A DNA stretch of 64,000 nt, taken from Actinomyces capricornis. Its GTDB lineage: Bacteria; Actinomycetota; Actinomycetes; Actinomycetales; Actinomycetaceae. The notes beneath the pieces are model-generated. The model made no database searches, was not told the DNA's origin, and was given only the letters and a program-made list of their open reading frames with translations. Positions 38,249-48,476 of this stretch are shown in pieces. The stretch covers positions 2,666,001 through 2,730,000 of the forward strand of contig NZ_AP025017.1 of assembly GCF_019974135.1 (NCBI RefSeq), written 5' to 3'. Position numbers and translations under genes: made by a program. How positions within the stretch are numbered: the stretch's first letter is position 1; each line of letters starts with the position of its first letter.

Positions 38249-39910
38249 CTACGCCGCCCACGCCACCGCTCCGGCCACGATGGTGGCCACCGGGCGCAGG
38301 CCGGCCAGCTCCTGGGCCTCCAGGCTCAGCGGGTCGCGCTCCAGGAGCACCAGATCGGCGCGGCTGCCGCGGCGCACGCTGGAGGCGCCGCCGACCGAGG
38401 CGGCCAGGGCCTCCTCGGCCGACAGGCACTGCTCCGGCGACCAGATGCCGCCCCCGGGGGTGCGCCGCCCCACGGCCGCCGACATGGCCAGCCAGGGGTC
38501 CAGGGGCGCCACGGGCGCATCGGAGCCCAGGTGGAGCAGGGCTCCGGCCGCCATCATGTCGGCGAAGGCGTAGCTGCGCGCCTCCAGCCCCGGCCACACC
38601 CGACCCACGGCCGCCCAGTCGTCGATGAGGTGCGCGGGCTGGATGGACAGCTCGACGCCGCAGGCCACCAGGCGCCGCAGCGCACCCTCGGGCCGGGCCA
38701 GGGCGTCGGCGGGCAGCAGCTGGGCGTGCTCGACCCTCCCGCGGGCCCCGGAGGCGGCGAAGGCGGCCGCCACATCGTTCATGGCCGCATCCCCGATGGC
38801 GTGGATGGCCACCTCATAGCCCTCCCGGTGGGCGCGCTCCATGAGGCGGGCCAGCTCCCGGCGGCCGATATTGGCCACCCCGCAGGGGCTCTCCAGGCCC
38901 AGGGCCGCCGGGTAGGGGGCGCACATGTGGGCGCTGGCGGTGCCCATGGAGCCATCGGCGATCACCTTCAGCGGCCCCTGGACCACCAGGGAGCTGCCAT
39001 CGGCCGCCCGGGGAGAGCCCGGCAGCGGCGCTCCGGTGCGCAGCCCCGCGTCGATCCACTCCTGGAGGCGCTCGCGGTAGACGGCCGTGCGGATACGGGG
39101 AAGGACCGCCGGCCCGCCACCCTGCGCACTCATGGCCGCCAGGCGCCGCGGCCAGTCCTGGGGGCCCTCGGCCCAGCTCATGTCCACCACGCCGGTGACC
39201 CCCAGGGCCACCATGCGCTCCAGGACCGCCCGGTACCCCGACTCGCGCAGCTCGCGACTGCCGGGGATCTCATCGAGGCGGTCCAGCAGGGCGAACCAGG
39301 CATCCTCGGTGATCGGGCCGCCAGGCGCTCCCGGACCGGCCCCGGCAAGCCCCAGGGCGCCCAGGGCCGCGGAGTTCAGCCAGCCGGAGTGGACATCACC
39401 GGAGATGAGGACCGTGGGGATGGCCCCGGTGACGGCGTCGAGCTCGGCCACGGTGGGGGTGCGCGGCCAGTTGGCCAGGCGGTGGCCGAAGCCCTGGATA
39501 CTCACCGGGCCGCCCTCGCCCGGGCCGCCCCCGTGCAGCTCGCGGGCGGCGCGCGCCACGATCTCCAGGGCCTGCTCGGCGCTGGTGGTGGCCGCGGTGT
39601 CCAGGCGCGCCTGCCGGGCGGCCTCCAGATCCAGGTGGGCGTGTGCGTCCCATAGCCCGGGGATGAGGAAGGCGCCCCCGGCCTCCAGGACCCTGAGCCC
39701 ACCGGCCCGCCCGCGGCCCAGCTCCCCGGCACCCAGGCCCGGCCCCACCTGCGCCACGACGCCGTCGCGCACCAGCACATCGACCGGCTCCGGTGCCGGC
39801 CCCGGCGGCCCACCCCGGGGCCGGGCGCCGCTCATGCGCAGGGCCGCCAGGCGGGTGCGGGAGCGGAAGGGCACCAGGCGCGCCCCGCGGATGAGCAGGC
39901 CGGCCATCAT
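38249..39910 (-). CDS. Amidohydrolase family protein (YtcJ-like)
   Basis: A 553-residue metal-dependent hydrolase. The [12 protein letters not shown] segment gives the first His-x-His metal ligands, and later HAIGDAAMN and [10 protein letters not shown] supply the other conserved His and Asp. This is the amidohydrolase-3 subfamily that includes YtcJ; substrates of most members are unknown. ATG 39910 overlaps the parC stop by 4 bp (ATGA), so it is translationally coupled to a topoisomerase gene, an unexpected partnership. The glycerate kinase gene follows. Confidence 0.85.
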   Translation of the reverse strand: MMAGLLIRGARLVPFRSRTRLAALRMSGARPRGGPPGPAPEPVDVLVRDGVVAQVGPGLGAGELGRGRAGGLRVLEAGGAFLIPGLWDAHAHLDLEAARQARLDTAATTSAEQALEIVARAARELHGGGPGEGGPVSIQGFGHRLANWPRTPTVAELDAVTGAIPTVLISGDVHSGWLNSAALGALGLAGAGPGAPGGPITEDAWFALLDRLDEIPGSRELRESGYRAVLERMVALGVTGVVDMSWAEGPQDWPRRLAAMSAQGGGPAVLPRIRTAVYRERLQEWIDAGLRTGAPLPGSPRAADGSSLVVQGPLKVIADGSMGTASAHMCAPYPAALGLESPCGVANIGRRELARLMERAHREGYEVAIHAIGDAAMNDVAAAFAASGARGRVEHAQLLPADALARPEGALRRLVACGVELSIQPAHLIDDWAAVGRVWPGLEARSYAFADMMAAGALLHLGSDAPVAPLDPWLAMSAAVGRRTPGGGIWSPEQCLSAEEALAASVGGASSVRRGSRADLVLLERDPLSLEAQELAGLRPVATIVAGAVAWAA

Positions 39911-42429
39911 CCGATCCCCGCCAGGGCACCGGCCAGCGGGGTGCCCGAGCCGTCACGGCGCTCATCGGGCTCGGGCAGGGGCACGGCCTTGCCATCGGGG
40001 CCCACCGCCCGGGCCGGGGCCACCCCCACCCAGGCCGCCACCAGCTCGTCCTCACCGCGCAGGAAGCGGTGCGTGCGCACGCCCCCCGTGGCCCGCCCCT
40101 TGACCGGGTAGCGGTCCAGGGGCGTGACCTTGGCACTGCCCCCGCCGGTGCCCGGCAGGGCGCCACGAGCCCCGGCCACACTGACCACCACCGCCTCGGC
40201 CACCAGCTCCTCGGGCACCGCCCCGGCGGCGATGACCCTGGCCCCCTCGCGCAGCGAGAGGCCCGCCATGCCGCCCGCGCCCCGGCCCTGGGGGCGCACC
40301 TTGGCCGCCTGGAAGCGCAGCAGCTGGGCATCGGAGCTGACCAGCGCCAGCACGTCCTCATCCCCGGCGGTCCCCCCGTAGACCACCCGGTCGCCCGGCG
40401 CCAGGGAGATCACCTCCCAGGCCTCGGCATTGCGCGGCTCATCACCGGGCTTGACCCGCTTGACCACCCCCGCGGCCGTCACCAGGACGATCGGCGCCAC
40501 CTGGTCCCGACCCAGGGGCGCCAGCCCCACCACCGTCTCACCGGGATCCAGGTCCAGCAGCTGGCCCACCGGGGTGCCCCCCGCCAGGGACGGGGCCCCC
40601 TCGGTGCGGGGGATCTCCGCGGTGGAGACCACCTCCAGGACCACCAGGCGACCGGCACTGGTCAGGGCCCCCACCGCGCCGCGCACACTCGCGGGCACCT
40701 GGGCGGCCAGGGCGTCATGGCTCTGGCGCCCACCGGTGCGCAGCACCGGCTCCTGGCCCTGGACGCGCGCCACCCGGCCCGTGGCCGACAGCAGCACCCG
40801 GCAGGGGCCATCGGGAATTGTCAGCGGGGCGTCCGACGAGGCGCTGACCGCCAGGGGCAGGGCCCCGGCCCCACCGCCGGCACCGGACCCGCCGGCCCCA
40901 CCGGCCGGGGCCGCGACCTCCTGGCCCCCGGTGCCCGGGGCCTCCAGCAGCACGGTGCGCCGCGGTGTGCCGAACTGCTCGGCCACCGCCTCCAGCTCAC
41001 GCGAGACCACCCGGCGCAGCAGCACCTCATCGGCCAGGATCGCCTCCAGGGCCTCGATCTCGCGGGCCAGCTCCTCGCGCTCCTTCTCCAGCTCGATGAC
41101 CGAGAACTTCGTCAGCCGGCGCAGCTGGAGCTCCAGGATGTAGGAGGCCTGGGGCTCGGTCAGGTCGAAGACCTGCTGGAGGCGGGTGCGCGCGTCGGCG
41201 GCGTCCTGGGAGGAGCGGATGAGGGCGATGACCTCATCGATGTCCAGGATGGCGATGAGCAGGCCCTCCACCAGGTGGGCGCGCTCGCGGCGCCGGTCCA
41301 GGCGGAATCGGGTGCGGCGCGTGACCACCTCCAGGCGGTGGCGCACGAAGACCTCCAGCAGCTCGCGCAGCCCCAGGGTGCGCGGCTGGCCGTCGACCAG
41401 GCACACGTTGTTGATGCCGAAGGAGTCCTCCAGGGGCGTGTGCCGGTAGAGCTGGGCCAGGACTGCCTCGGGGTTGTAGCCGTTCTTGATGCCCACCACC
41501 AGGCGGGTGCCGTTCTTGCGGTCGGTGAGGTCGTTGACCTCGGTGATGCCCTGGAGCTTCTTGGAGGTCACCGCCTCCTTGATCCGCGCGATGACCTTCT
41601 CGGGCCCCACCATGTAGGGCAGCTCGGTGAAGACGATGCCCTTGCGGCGCGGGCCGATGGACTCGATATGGGCGGTGGCGCGGGTGAGGAACTTGCCTCG
41701 CCCTGTGCGGTAGGCCTCCCGGATGCCGTCCAGGCCCACGATCATGCCGCCGGCGGGCAGGTCCGGCCCGGGCACGAAGCCCATGAGCTCCTCCAGTCCC
41801 GCCTCGGGGTGGGTGAGCAGGTGGCGGGCCGCGGCCACCACCTCATGGAGGTTGTGGGGCGGCATATTGGTGGCCATGCCCACGGCGATGCCCGAGGCCC
41901 CGTTGACCAGGAGGTTGGGCAGGGCCGCGGGCAGCACCTCGGGCTCGGTGAGGGTGTAGTCGTAGTTGGGGGAGAAGTCGACGGTGTCCTCGTCGATATC
42001 GGCCGTCAGGGCCAGTGCCGGGGGCGCCAGGCGCGCCTCGGTGTAGCGGGCGGCCGCGGGGCCGTCGTCCAGGGAGCCGAAGTTGCCGTGCCCGTCGACC
42101 AGGGGCAGGCGCATGGTGAAGGGCTGGGCCATGCGCACCAGGGCCTCGTAGATGGCCACATCCCCATGGGGGTGGAGGCGGCCCATGACATCGCCCACCA
42201 CGCGCGAGCACTTGACATGCGGGCGGTCGGGGCGCAGGCCCATGCGGTCCATCTGGAACAGGATGCGGCGCTGGACGGGCTTGAGCCCGTCGCGGGCGTC
42301 GGGCAGGGCCCGGGAGTAGATGACGGAGTAGGCGTACTCCAGGAAGCTCGAGCGCATCTCCGCCGAGAGGCTGAGATCGACGATCTCGCCGTCGGGGGGA
42401 GGGGCCTGGGTGGAGGCGGACTTCGGCAT
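39907..42429 (-). CDS. parC: DNA topoisomerase IV (type IIA) subunit A
   Basis: An 840-residue DNA cleavage/rejoining subunit. The breakage-reunion domain (about 20-480) begins with [25 protein letters not shown], shown here in parts: [10 protein letters not shown] and [11 protein letters not shown], and includes the catalytic Tyr in [10 protein letters not shown]. The C-terminal part (about 520-840) is the beta-pinwheel with degenerate blades, interrupted by a Gly/Ala-rich linker. There is no clear GyrA-box (QRRGGKG), consistent with ParC rather than GyrA. ATG 42429 is preceded by GGAGAA. First gene of a three-gene operon. Confidence 0.88.
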   Translation of the reverse strand: MPKSASTQAPPPDGEIVDLSLSAEMRSSFLEYAYSVIYSRALPDARDGLKPVQRRILFQMDRMGLRPDRPHVKCSRVVGDVMGRLHPHGDVAIYEALVRMAQPFTMRLPLVDGHGNFGSLDDGPAAARYTEARLAPPALALTADIDEDTVDFSPNYDYTLTEPEVLPAALPNLLVNGASGIAVGMATNMPPHNLHEVVAAARHLLTHPEAGLEELMGFVPGPDLPAGGMIVGLDGIREAYRTGRGKFLTRATAHIESIGPRRKGIVFTELPYMVGPEKVIARIKEAVTSKKLQGITEVNDLTDRKNGTRLVVGIKNGYNPEAVLAQLYRHTPLEDSFGINNVCLVDGQPRTLGLRELLEVFVRHRLEVVTRRTRFRLDRRRERAHLVEGLLIAILDIDEVIALIRSSQDAADARTRLQQVFDLTEPQASYILELQLRRLTKFSVIELEKEREELAREIEALEAILADEVLLRRVVSRELEAVAEQFGTPRRTVLLEAPGTGGQEVAAPAGGAGGSGAGGGAGALPLAVSASSDAPLTIPDGPCRVLLSATGRVARVQGQEPVLRTGGRQSHDALAAQVPASVRGAVGALTSAGRLVVLEVVSTAEIPRTEGAPSLAGGTPVGQLLDLDPGETVVGLAPLGRDQVAPIVLVTAAGVVKRVKPGDEPRNAEAWEVISLAPGDRVVYGGTAGDEDVLALVSSDAQLLRFQAAKVRPQGRGAGGMAGLSLREGARVIAAGAVPEELVAEAVVVSVAGARGALPGTGGGSAKVTPLDRYPVKGRATGGVRTHRFLRGEDELVAAWVGVAPARAVGPDGKAVPLPEPDERRDGSGTPLAGALAGIG

Positions 42430-42531
42430 GGGCGCATTCTCCGGTCTTGGGCCCGCGAAGCAAACCACCGACACCCCGGACCGGGCGGGGGCCGGTGACG
42501 GGCCTGCGGCCGGCAGCGGCGCAAGCAGTGG

Positions 42532-42537
42532 CACAAT
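42532..42537 (+). promoter_or_regulatory. Leaderless -10-like element for the DUF5998 gene
   Basis: CACAAT followed by 6 nt and ATG 42544; the first base deviates from the TAnnnT form. Confidence 0.35.
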
Positions 42538-42543
42538 GCTGGC

Positions 42544-43149
42544 ATGACTGCGATGGAACGACTGGAGCGGCGGGCCCTGTGCGCCTCGCGCGCCGGGGCC
42601 GAGCTGGCCCGGGAGGTTGAGCGCGCCGGCTACTACCCCGACCTCGTCCTGGACACCCTGGCGCTCAGCGCCGCGGGGGAGGAGGTGGAGATCAGCCTGG
42701 TCCAGGCCGAGACGACCTTCGCCGAGGCCGTCCACCGGCACCTGACCGTCCTGGTGCTGACCGCCAGCCGCCTCATCATCGTCCACGTCGACGACGCCCC
42801 CCGCGAGGACGGGCGCCCCGGCGCCCTGGCCACCTCCGAGGCCGTGCCCATCAGCCGGATCGGCTCGGTGGCCCTGACCCGCGGGGTGCGCGAGCCCGCC
42901 GATGGCGGGGGCACCCTGACCGAGATGACCATCGCCGTGTCCTGGGGCTCGGTGCGCCGCATCGACCTGGAGCCCACCTCCTGCGCCGACCCCGAGTGCC
43001 AGGCCGATCACGGCGTGACCGGGGTCTCCATGCCCGACGACATCGCCCTGCGCATCGCCGCCGGTGTCGAGGGCGACGCCGCCCTGGAGCGCGCCCAGGC
43101 CTTCGCCGGGGCCCTGTCGCGGGCCACTGCCCAGCTGGCCGGCCGATGA
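42544..43149 (+). CDS. DUF5998 family protein
   Basis: A 201-residue actinobacterial protein of unknown function. It has a helical N-terminus and a beta-rich core ([34 protein letters not shown]) reminiscent of a PH-like fold, then a Cys-x4-Cys pair (SCADPECQ) and a helical tail. The stop overlaps the next ATG (ATGA at 43146-43149), so it is translationally coupled to the AlkP-fold phosphodiesterase. This pairing next to parC is common in actinobacteria. Confidence 0.8.
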   Translation: MTAMERLERRALCASRAGAELAREVERAGYYPDLVLDTLALSAAGEEVEISLVQAETTFAEAVHRHLTVLVLTASRLIIVHVDDAPREDGRPGALATSEAVPISRIGSVALTRGVREPADGGGTLTEMTIAVSWGSVRRIDLEPTSCADPECQADHGVTGVSMPDDIALRIAAGVEGDAALERAQAFAGALSRATAQLAGR

Positions 43150-44390
43150 GCGAGCCGGGCCTGCGCGGCGTCCTGGCGGCCGCGGCCGTGGGCGCGGGCC
43201 TGTCGCTGTCCGAGGCCGGGACCCCGGCGGCCCTCGACCAGGCGCGCGCCCGCGCCCTGGCCCGGGCCTGGGGGATGGAGGAGAGCGCGGGCACCGTCCT
43301 GGTCCTGGTCGACGGCCTGGGCATGGAGCTGCTGGGCCAGCGCATGGGGCATGCCGCCACCCTGCGCTCCTGGCTCGCCGAGACCCGCGCCGCTCGCCCC
43401 GGTCCCGGCGCTGGTGACGGCCTCGAGGCCGCGGTGAGCACCTGCGCCCCCTCGACCACCGCGGCGGCCCTGACGATGCTGGGCACCACGGCCCTGCCCG
43501 GGGCCACCGCCATGGTGGGCTACAGCGTCCTGAGCCCCCAGGTGGGGCCGGTCCTGCCCGAGGGCACCACGCCGCACCCCGACCAGCTCCTCAGCCTCAT
43601 CTCCTGGCAGGGAAGCGCCATCGACCCCGGCGCCTGGCAGCCGGTGCCCACCGTCTTCGAGCGCCTGCGCGCCCAGGACGGGACGGGGGCCCCCGCGGCG
43701 GTGAGCATCGGCCCGGCCCGCTTCGCCGGCTCGGGCCTGACCGTGGCGGGCCTGCGCGGCACCGAGCACCTGGGGGCCGACCGCCTCGAGGCCCGCCCGG
43801 GCCTGGCGGCGCAGGCGCTGCGCCGGGGCACGCCCCTGGTCTACCTCTACGTCGGCGAGCTCGACCACACCGGCCACGCCCACGGCTGGCGCAGCCAGGA
43901 GTGGCTCGCCCAGCTCGAGCGGCTCGATGCGGCGATGGCCGAGCTGCGCCGTCGGGTCCCCGCCGGCACGCGCATCATCCTGACCGCCGACCACGGCATG
44001 GTGGACACCGACGCCGAGCACCGCATCACCATCCCCGCCGTCGGGGCCCTGGCCCGCGACGTGGTGGCCGTGGCCGGCGAGCCGCGCTTCACCCACCTGC
44101 ACGTGGCCGACGGCGATGAGGACCTGGCCCATCAGGTCGCCCAGCGCTGGCGCGAGGAGCTGGGGGAGCGGGCGGCCTGGGTGGGCACCCGCCGGGAGGC
44201 GGCCGCCCTCCTGGGGCCCCTGAACGAGCGGGCCCTGAGCGTCGTGGGGGACGTGGTGGTGGCCATGGCCGGCAGATGGGTGGTGGTCGATCCGCGCGCC
44301 CACTCCCCGGCGGCCATGGCTATGCCCGGCGTGCACGGCTCCCTGACCCCCGCCGAGACCCTGGTGCCCCTGCTGATCACCCGCACCTGA
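43146..44390 (+). CDS. Alkaline-phosphatase-fold nucleotide pyrophosphatase/phosphodiesterase
   Basis: A 414-residue metal-dependent phosphodiesterase of the AlkP superfamily. [13 protein letters not shown] holds the first metal-binding Asp. [15 protein letters not shown] contains the catalytic Thr/Ser. [11 protein letters not shown] and [11 protein letters not shown] provide the remaining Asp and His ligands. No signal peptide is visible, so it is probably cytosolic. The substrate is likely a nucleotide or phosphodiester; it cannot be narrowed further. It is coupled to the DUF5998 gene and converges on sepH. Confidence 0.85.
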   Translation: MSEPGLRGVLAAAAVGAGLSLSEAGTPAALDQARARALARAWGMEESAGTVLVLVDGLGMELLGQRMGHAATLRSWLAETRAARPGPGAGDGLEAAVSTCAPSTTAAALTMLGTTALPGATAMVGYSVLSPQVGPVLPEGTTPHPDQLLSLISWQGSAIDPGAWQPVPTVFERLRAQDGTGAPAAVSIGPARFAGSGLTVAGLRGTEHLGADRLEARPGLAAQALRRGTPLVYLYVGELDHTGHAHGWRSQEWLAQLERLDAAMAELRRRVPAGTRIILTADHGMVDTDAEHRITIPAVGALARDVVAVAGEPRFTHLHVADGDEDLAHQVAQRWREELGERAAWVGTRREAAALLGPLNERALSVVGDVVVAMAGRWVVVDPRAHSPAAMAMPGVHGSLTPAETLVPLLITRT

Positions 44391-44433
44391 GCGCTGCTGG
44401 GCGCGCCTGAGCGCGGCAGGAGGCGGCCGGGCG

Positions 44434-45954
44434 TTACTCGGGCTTGGCCCCGAAGACGATGTCGTCCCAGGAGGGCATCGTGCGCCGGGCCGAGCGCCGC
44501 TTGGGCTTGGGCGTGGGGGCGGCGGGCATCTGCGGCAGGGGCTCCTGGCCGGGAACCGCCCTGCCGCGGCGCGAGGCCGGCACCTGGGGGACCGGCTCGG
44601 TGGCGGGCTCAGTGGCCGGCCCTGCTGCTGGTGCGGCGGCCGGCGCACCAGCCGGTGCGGCCGACTCAGCGCTTGGCCCTGCCGGCGGGTGGGGTGGGGC
44701 CTGCATGCCCTGGCGGGGGATGCCCGCCGAGGCCGTGGGCACCGCCGAGGGCGGCAGCCCCCCGGGACCGTGGGCGGCGCCCTCCTGGCCGCCGAGCCGG
44801 GATCCCGCCGGGTGATTGCTGCTCGAGCGCCGCCTGCGCTCGGACATGGAGTACACCTGGGCGCGGATCCCCGAGGTCTGGGTGGTCGCTTCGGGCTCGT
44901 GGCCCGCCGAGGCGGGCGCGCCGGTGGGTGTCGCCACGCCGCCCTGATCGCCTGCGCCGTGGGCCTGGCCCGTGCCGCCCGCAGCCGGGGCGCTGCCCGG
45001 GATCGGGGGCAGCGCGTCGTCGTCCAGGGGCAGCTCGACCTCCATGCGCCGGCCCCGGTTCGAGGCCAGGTCGGCCAGGAGCGCATCAGTGCTGTCCTGG
45101 GCCGAGGCGGCCAGCGTCGGGATCTCCAGAGCGGGGGCCTCGTGGAAGGCCGGCGGCGGGGCGGGTGCGGGGGAGCCCGCCGATCCGGGGGCCGAGCCCG
45201 GGGCACTGGCGGCCGAGGCGGCGGAGACCGCCGAGGCCGCGGGAGCGGGGGAGCCCGCCGGCGCCGAGTACGCCGAATGCGCTGAATGCGCCGAGGGGGC
45301 GGCCTGTGCACTGCGCGCCCCCTGGGCGGCGGAGTCCTGGTCGAAGACGACGGGGCGGCGCCCGGCCGAGGCCGCCTCGGTCAGCCAGCGCGCCTCATCA
45401 TCCAGGGCGTGGACGGCGCGGGAGGTCAGATCCAGGGTCCAGCGGGCCTGCTTCTCCTCGGCGGCCTGGATGAAGGTCACCAGGATCAGCCAGGGCTCAC
45501 GGCCCTCGCGCAGCGCATCCCACTCCAGGCAGGAGGGGTCCACCCCGCGGGTGGCCAGGCGGTCGACCACCAGCTCGCCCAGCAGTGGGGAGTCCTTCTC
45601 CCAGCCGATGCGGCAGGCCTGCGCCTGGGAGACGGCCCACTGGCGCTCGGCCAGCACCGGCCCCTCGAAACGGCGCACATGGTCGACCTTCATCCCCGTG
45701 CTCGCGGCGACCTCGGCGGCCGTGGCACCGGCGCGCATGAGGGCCTGGAGCTGGCGGGGGCGCAGTGGCGAGGAGCCCGTGCCCCCCGCGCCGCCGACCG
45801 CGGCCAGCGGGCCGAGCTGGGGGGAGACGGCGGCCCGGTCGCGGCGCACCGCCGCGCGCAGCGCATCGTCGATGACGATGCTGTAGCGCTCGCCCTCAGC
45901 GTCGGTCATGACGACCGTATCCCCGTTGGCGCCCAGTAGTTCGAGCTCGACCAT
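44434..45954 (-). CDS. sepH: Septation protein SepH
   Basis: A 506-residue cell-division protein. In Streptomyces and mycobacteria SepH binds FtsZ and stimulates filament assembly. The N-terminal ~190 residues are conserved: MVELELLGANGD, the SIVIDDALRAAVRRD segment, and a helix-turn-helix (LQALMRAGATAAEVAASTGMK) needed for FtsZ binding. The rest is Ala/Pro/Gly-rich low complexity with basic patches and a short conserved tail. GGAAGGAG lies 8 nt before ATG 45954. It is divergent from the DUF4193 gene, as in other actinobacteria. Confidence 0.9.
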   Translation of the reverse strand: MVELELLGANGDTVVMTDAEGERYSIVIDDALRAAVRRDRAAVSPQLGPLAAVGGAGGTGSSPLRPRQLQALMRAGATAAEVAASTGMKVDHVRRFEGPVLAERQWAVSQAQACRIGWEKDSPLLGELVVDRLATRGVDPSCLEWDALREGREPWLILVTFIQAAEEKQARWTLDLTSRAVHALDDEARWLTEAASAGRRPVVFDQDSAAQGARSAQAAPSAHSAHSAYSAPAGSPAPAASAVSAASAASAPGSAPGSAGSPAPAPPPAFHEAPALEIPTLAASAQDSTDALLADLASNRGRRMEVELPLDDDALPPIPGSAPAAGGTGQAHGAGDQGGVATPTGAPASAGHEPEATTQTSGIRAQVYSMSERRRRSSSNHPAGSRLGGQEGAAHGPGGLPPSAVPTASAGIPRQGMQAPPHPPAGPSAESAAPAGAPAAAPAAGPATEPATEPVPQVPASRRGRAVPGQEPLPQMPAAPTPKPKRRSARRTMPSWDDIVFGAKPE

Positions 45955-46121
45955 GGGTTGAGTCTCCTTCCGCATCCCGCCATCTGCACGATACGGGCTT
46001 CAGCCTGCCATCCCCGGGAGCCATGGCGCGGGAGGCGGGCCGGTGTGCCTCCTGTGAAGAGCGCAGGACCGTCCTGGAGGCGGCCTTGGCGCGCGCCGCC
46101 CGGACATGTGAGTAAAACTGC

Positions 46122-46149
46122 TTGACGCAGCGCGCCCCGGTGCTATGGT
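46122..46149 (+). promoter_or_regulatory. Primary-sigma promoter for the DUF4193 gene
   Basis: TTGACG (46122-46127) and TATGGT (46144-46149) with a 16-bp spacer lie about 123 nt before ATG 46272. This is the clearest -35/-10 pair in the 317-bp gap shared with sepH, which otherwise shows nothing distinct. Confidence 0.65.
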
Positions 46150-46271
46150 GCGCGTGCCCTTTCCCCGGAACCGGGCCGGTGCTCCGCCGCGGCGGCACCG
46201 ATCCGCAGCGGCCCTCGGCCACTGAGCTCCGGGAGCCAACCGAGAGCCGTCGACAGAGAGAGTGACGAGGC

Positions 46272-46577
46272 ATGGCGACCGACTATGACGCCCCGCGCAA
46301 AAACGATGACGAGCCCGAGGCCGATTCCATCGAGGAGCTGACATCCCGGCAGAAGGACCAGTCCTCCGCGGCCATCGAGGAGGACGAGAACGAGGCCGCT
46401 GAGGGCTTCGAGCTGCCCGGCGCCGACCTGTCCCGCGAGGAGCTGAGCGTGCACGTCGTGCCCCAGCTCGAGGACGAGTTCACCTGCTCGGAGTGCTTCC
46501 TGGTCCACCACCGCAGCCAGCTGGCCTACGTCGACGACGCCACCGGCCTGCCGGTGTGCGCCGACTGCGCGGGCTGA
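46272..46577 (+). CDS. DUF4193 family protein
   Basis: A 101-residue acidic actinobacterial protein of unknown function. The N-terminal 70 residues are Asp/Glu-rich and probably disordered. The C-terminus has two Cys-x2-Cys pairs (FTCSECFL and VCADCAG) that should bind one zinc ion. The family is conserved near sepH and dut in actinobacteria. It has its own promoter with a ~120-nt leader. Confidence 0.85.
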   Translation: MATDYDAPRKNDDEPEADSIEELTSRQKDQSSAAIEEDENEAAEGFELPGADLSREELSVHVVPQLEDEFTCSECFLVHHRSQLAYVDDATGLPVCADCAG

Positions 46578-46708
46578 TCCGGTCGCTCGGGCCGGGCGCC
46601 GCCGGCAGTGCCCACCGGCCGCCCCTCGGCCTGCCCCCGACCCGCCCATCATCTAGAGTGGCGCCCCGGGGCGGTGCGCCCCGATTCCGCCAACCTCAGG
46701 AGACCTTC

Positions 46709-47428
46709 ATGGGACTGTTCTCGCGCCGCGACACACGCAGTGGCAGCACCGGGGATGAGGCCGCCGACGGCGCCTCGCCGGAGCGCGGCGCCCGCGCCAG
46801 CCGCTCTCAGCAGGCCTCTGGCGGCCACGGCCCCTGGGACTCCCACGACCTTCCCCGTGATCAGGAGGACGTCGGGCGCCTGGACCTGGGGTCGCTGAGG
46901 ATCCCCGCCGTCGACGGCATGCAGCTGCGCCTGGAGCAGGCCCCCGACGGCAGCATCACCGCCGTGGTGCTCGCCCTGGGCGGATCGGCCCTGGAGCTGC
47001 GTGCCTTCGCCGCCCCCAAGACCACCGGCATCTGGGAGGAGCTGCGCTCCGACATCGCCCGGGAGCTCTCGGGCGCCCGGGCCAGGCATGAGGAGGTCGA
47101 GGGCGAGCACGGGGCCGAGATCCTCGCCCACATCCCCATGCGCGCCCCCGACGGCACCACCTCCACCGGCACCGTGCGCTTCATCGGCGTCGACGGCCCC
47201 CGCTGGTTCCTGCGCGGCGTCCTCCAGGGCCCCGCCGCCAGCCAGGGCACCGACTCCACCCTGCGCGAGGTCCTGCGCGGCATCGTCGTCGTGCGCGACA
47301 AGCAGGCCCGCCCGCCGCGCGAGATCCTGCCCCTGCACGCCCCCGGGAGCGCCCCCGCCCCCGAGGCCGAGGAGCTGCCGGGCATCGACCCGATCGCCCC
47401 TGGCCCCACCATCGCCGAGGTGCGCTGA
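46709..47428 (+). CDS. DUF3710 family protein
   Basis: A 239-residue soluble protein (Rv2696c-like) of unknown function. It begins MGLFSRRD, followed by a charged disordered region, then an alpha/beta core with RLDLGSLRIPAVDGM and the later RFIGVDGPRWFLRGVL block that marks the family. AGGAGA precedes ATG 46709. It heads an apparent operon with the OB-fold and DUF3159 genes: 2-nt gap, then ATGA overlap. The dut gene that normally lies just before it is absent. Confidence 0.85.
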   Translation: MGLFSRRDTRSGSTGDEAADGASPERGARASRSQQASGGHGPWDSHDLPRDQEDVGRLDLGSLRIPAVDGMQLRLEQAPDGSITAVVLALGGSALELRAFAAPKTTGIWEELRSDIARELSGARARHEEVEGEHGAEILAHIPMRAPDGTTSTGTVRFIGVDGPRWFLRGVLQGPAASQGTDSTLREVLRGIVVVRDKQARPPREILPLHAPGSAPAPEAEELPGIDPIAPGPTIAEVR

Positions 47429-47430
47429 GC

Positions 47431-47808
47431 ATGGCGCCCCTGGGTGGGGCGCTGCGCGCACTGCTCGACCTCGTGCGGGCCGACCGCGAGCAGATCCAGG
47501 CCCAGGACGAGGCCCGCTCCGCCCAGCGGCGCGGCACCATCCCCATCTCCAGCATCACCCCCCGCAGCCGGGCCTGCGTCTCCGGGGTACTGCGCGCGGT
47601 CACCTACCGGCCCGTGTCCCACAAGCCGGTCCTGGTCGCCCAGCTCTTCGACGGCACCGGCTCGGTGGACCTGGTCTGGCTGGGGCGGCGCTCCATCGCC
47701 GGGGTGAGCCCCGGCGTCCACCTCATCGTCGAGGGCATGGTCCTGGCGGGCCGCAGCCGCCCGACCATCTACAACCCCACCTACACCATCCTGGGAGCCG
47801 GACAATGA
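47431..47808 (+). CDS. OB-fold nucleic-acid-binding protein
   Basis: A 125-residue protein resembling the OB-fold proteins encoded beside DUF3710 in actinobacteria. After a helical N-terminus, the beta-rich stretch RACVSGVLRAVTYRP, VLVAQLFDGTGSVDLVWLG and HLIVEGMVL fits a five-stranded OB barrel. It starts 2 nt after the DUF3710 stop and overlaps the DUF3159 start (ATGA at 47805-47808), so all three are translationally linked. The role is unknown; binding of RNA or DNA is inferred from the fold. Confidence 0.8.
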   Translation: MAPLGGALRALLDLVRADREQIQAQDEARSAQRRGTIPISSITPRSRACVSGVLRAVTYRPVSHKPVLVAQLFDGTGSVDLVWLGRRSIAGVSPGVHLIVEGMVLAGRSRPTIYNPTYTILGAGQ

Positions 47809-48476
47809 GCACGCATGAGCCGACCAAGCGCGGGGGCCTGGGCGCCATCGACGCCGAGAGCTTCGATATCGGCGCCGCCGTGGGCGGCTGGCGCGGCCTC
47901 ATCGAATCCGTGGCCCCCACCCTGGTCTTCGTGGCCATCCTGGCCCTGCGGCCCGCGGCCCTGCTACCGGCGATCCTGGCCTCCCTGGCCCTGAGCGCGA
48001 TCGCCCTCATCGCCCGCCTGCTGGCCCGTCAGGGCCTGACCCAGGTCCTCAGTGGAGCGGTCCTGGCCCTCATCAGCGCCGCCTGGGCCTGGCGCTCGGG
48101 GCAGGCCTCCAACTTCTACGCCACCGGCCTGCTCATCAACGCCGTGTGGCTGGTGGTCACCGCCGGATCGATCCTGGTGCGCCGCCCCCTGGTGGGACTG
48201 CTCATCGGCCTGTGGCACTCCACCCGCACCGGCCCCGACCACCAGCCCCAGCGGCCCACCGCCGGCGAGCAGCGCCGCCACACCCTGGCCACCGCCGTCC
48301 TGGCGGGGATGTTCGCCCTGCGCCTGGTGGTCGAGGTGCCCCTCTACCTCGCCGGGGCCTCGGCCCTGGGCGCCCTGGGGGTGGCCCGGCTCGTCCTGGG
48401 GGTGCCCCTGTACCTGGTGTGCGTGTGGCTGGCCTGGCTCATCGCCCGTCCCCGCCCGCAGCGGGAGCGGCGGTGA
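47805..48476 (+). CDS. DUF3159 integral membrane protein
   Basis: A 223-residue membrane protein (Rv2693c-like). Hydrophobic segments at about 38-60, 62-80, 85-100, 108-130, 160-180 and 190-212 give roughly six transmembrane helices. The N-terminal FDIGAAVGGWRGLIESVAPTL is the family hallmark. Function is unknown. Last gene of the DUF3710 operon. Its last 38 bp overlap the convergent TrkA gene on the other strand. Confidence 0.85.
   Translation: MSTHEPTKRGGLGAIDAESFDIGAAVGGWRGLIESVAPTLVFVAILALRPAALLPAILASLALSAIALIARLLARQGLTQVLSGAVLALISAAWAWRSGQASNFYATGLLINAVWLVVTAGSILVRRPLVGLLIGLWHSTRTGPDHQPQRPTAGEQRRHTLATAVLAGMFALRLVVEVPLYLAGASALGALGVARLVLGVPLYLVCVWLAWLIARPRPQRERR

Noticed and set aside
40069..42498. 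809-codon open frame opposite parC
   Set aside because: Low-complexity His/Gly/Gln-rich antisense product; the parC frame explains the region fully.
43008..45311. 767-codon minus-strand frame across the AlkP-fold and sepH genes
   Set aside because: Pro/Arg-rich shadow frame that conflicts with two recognised genes on both strands.
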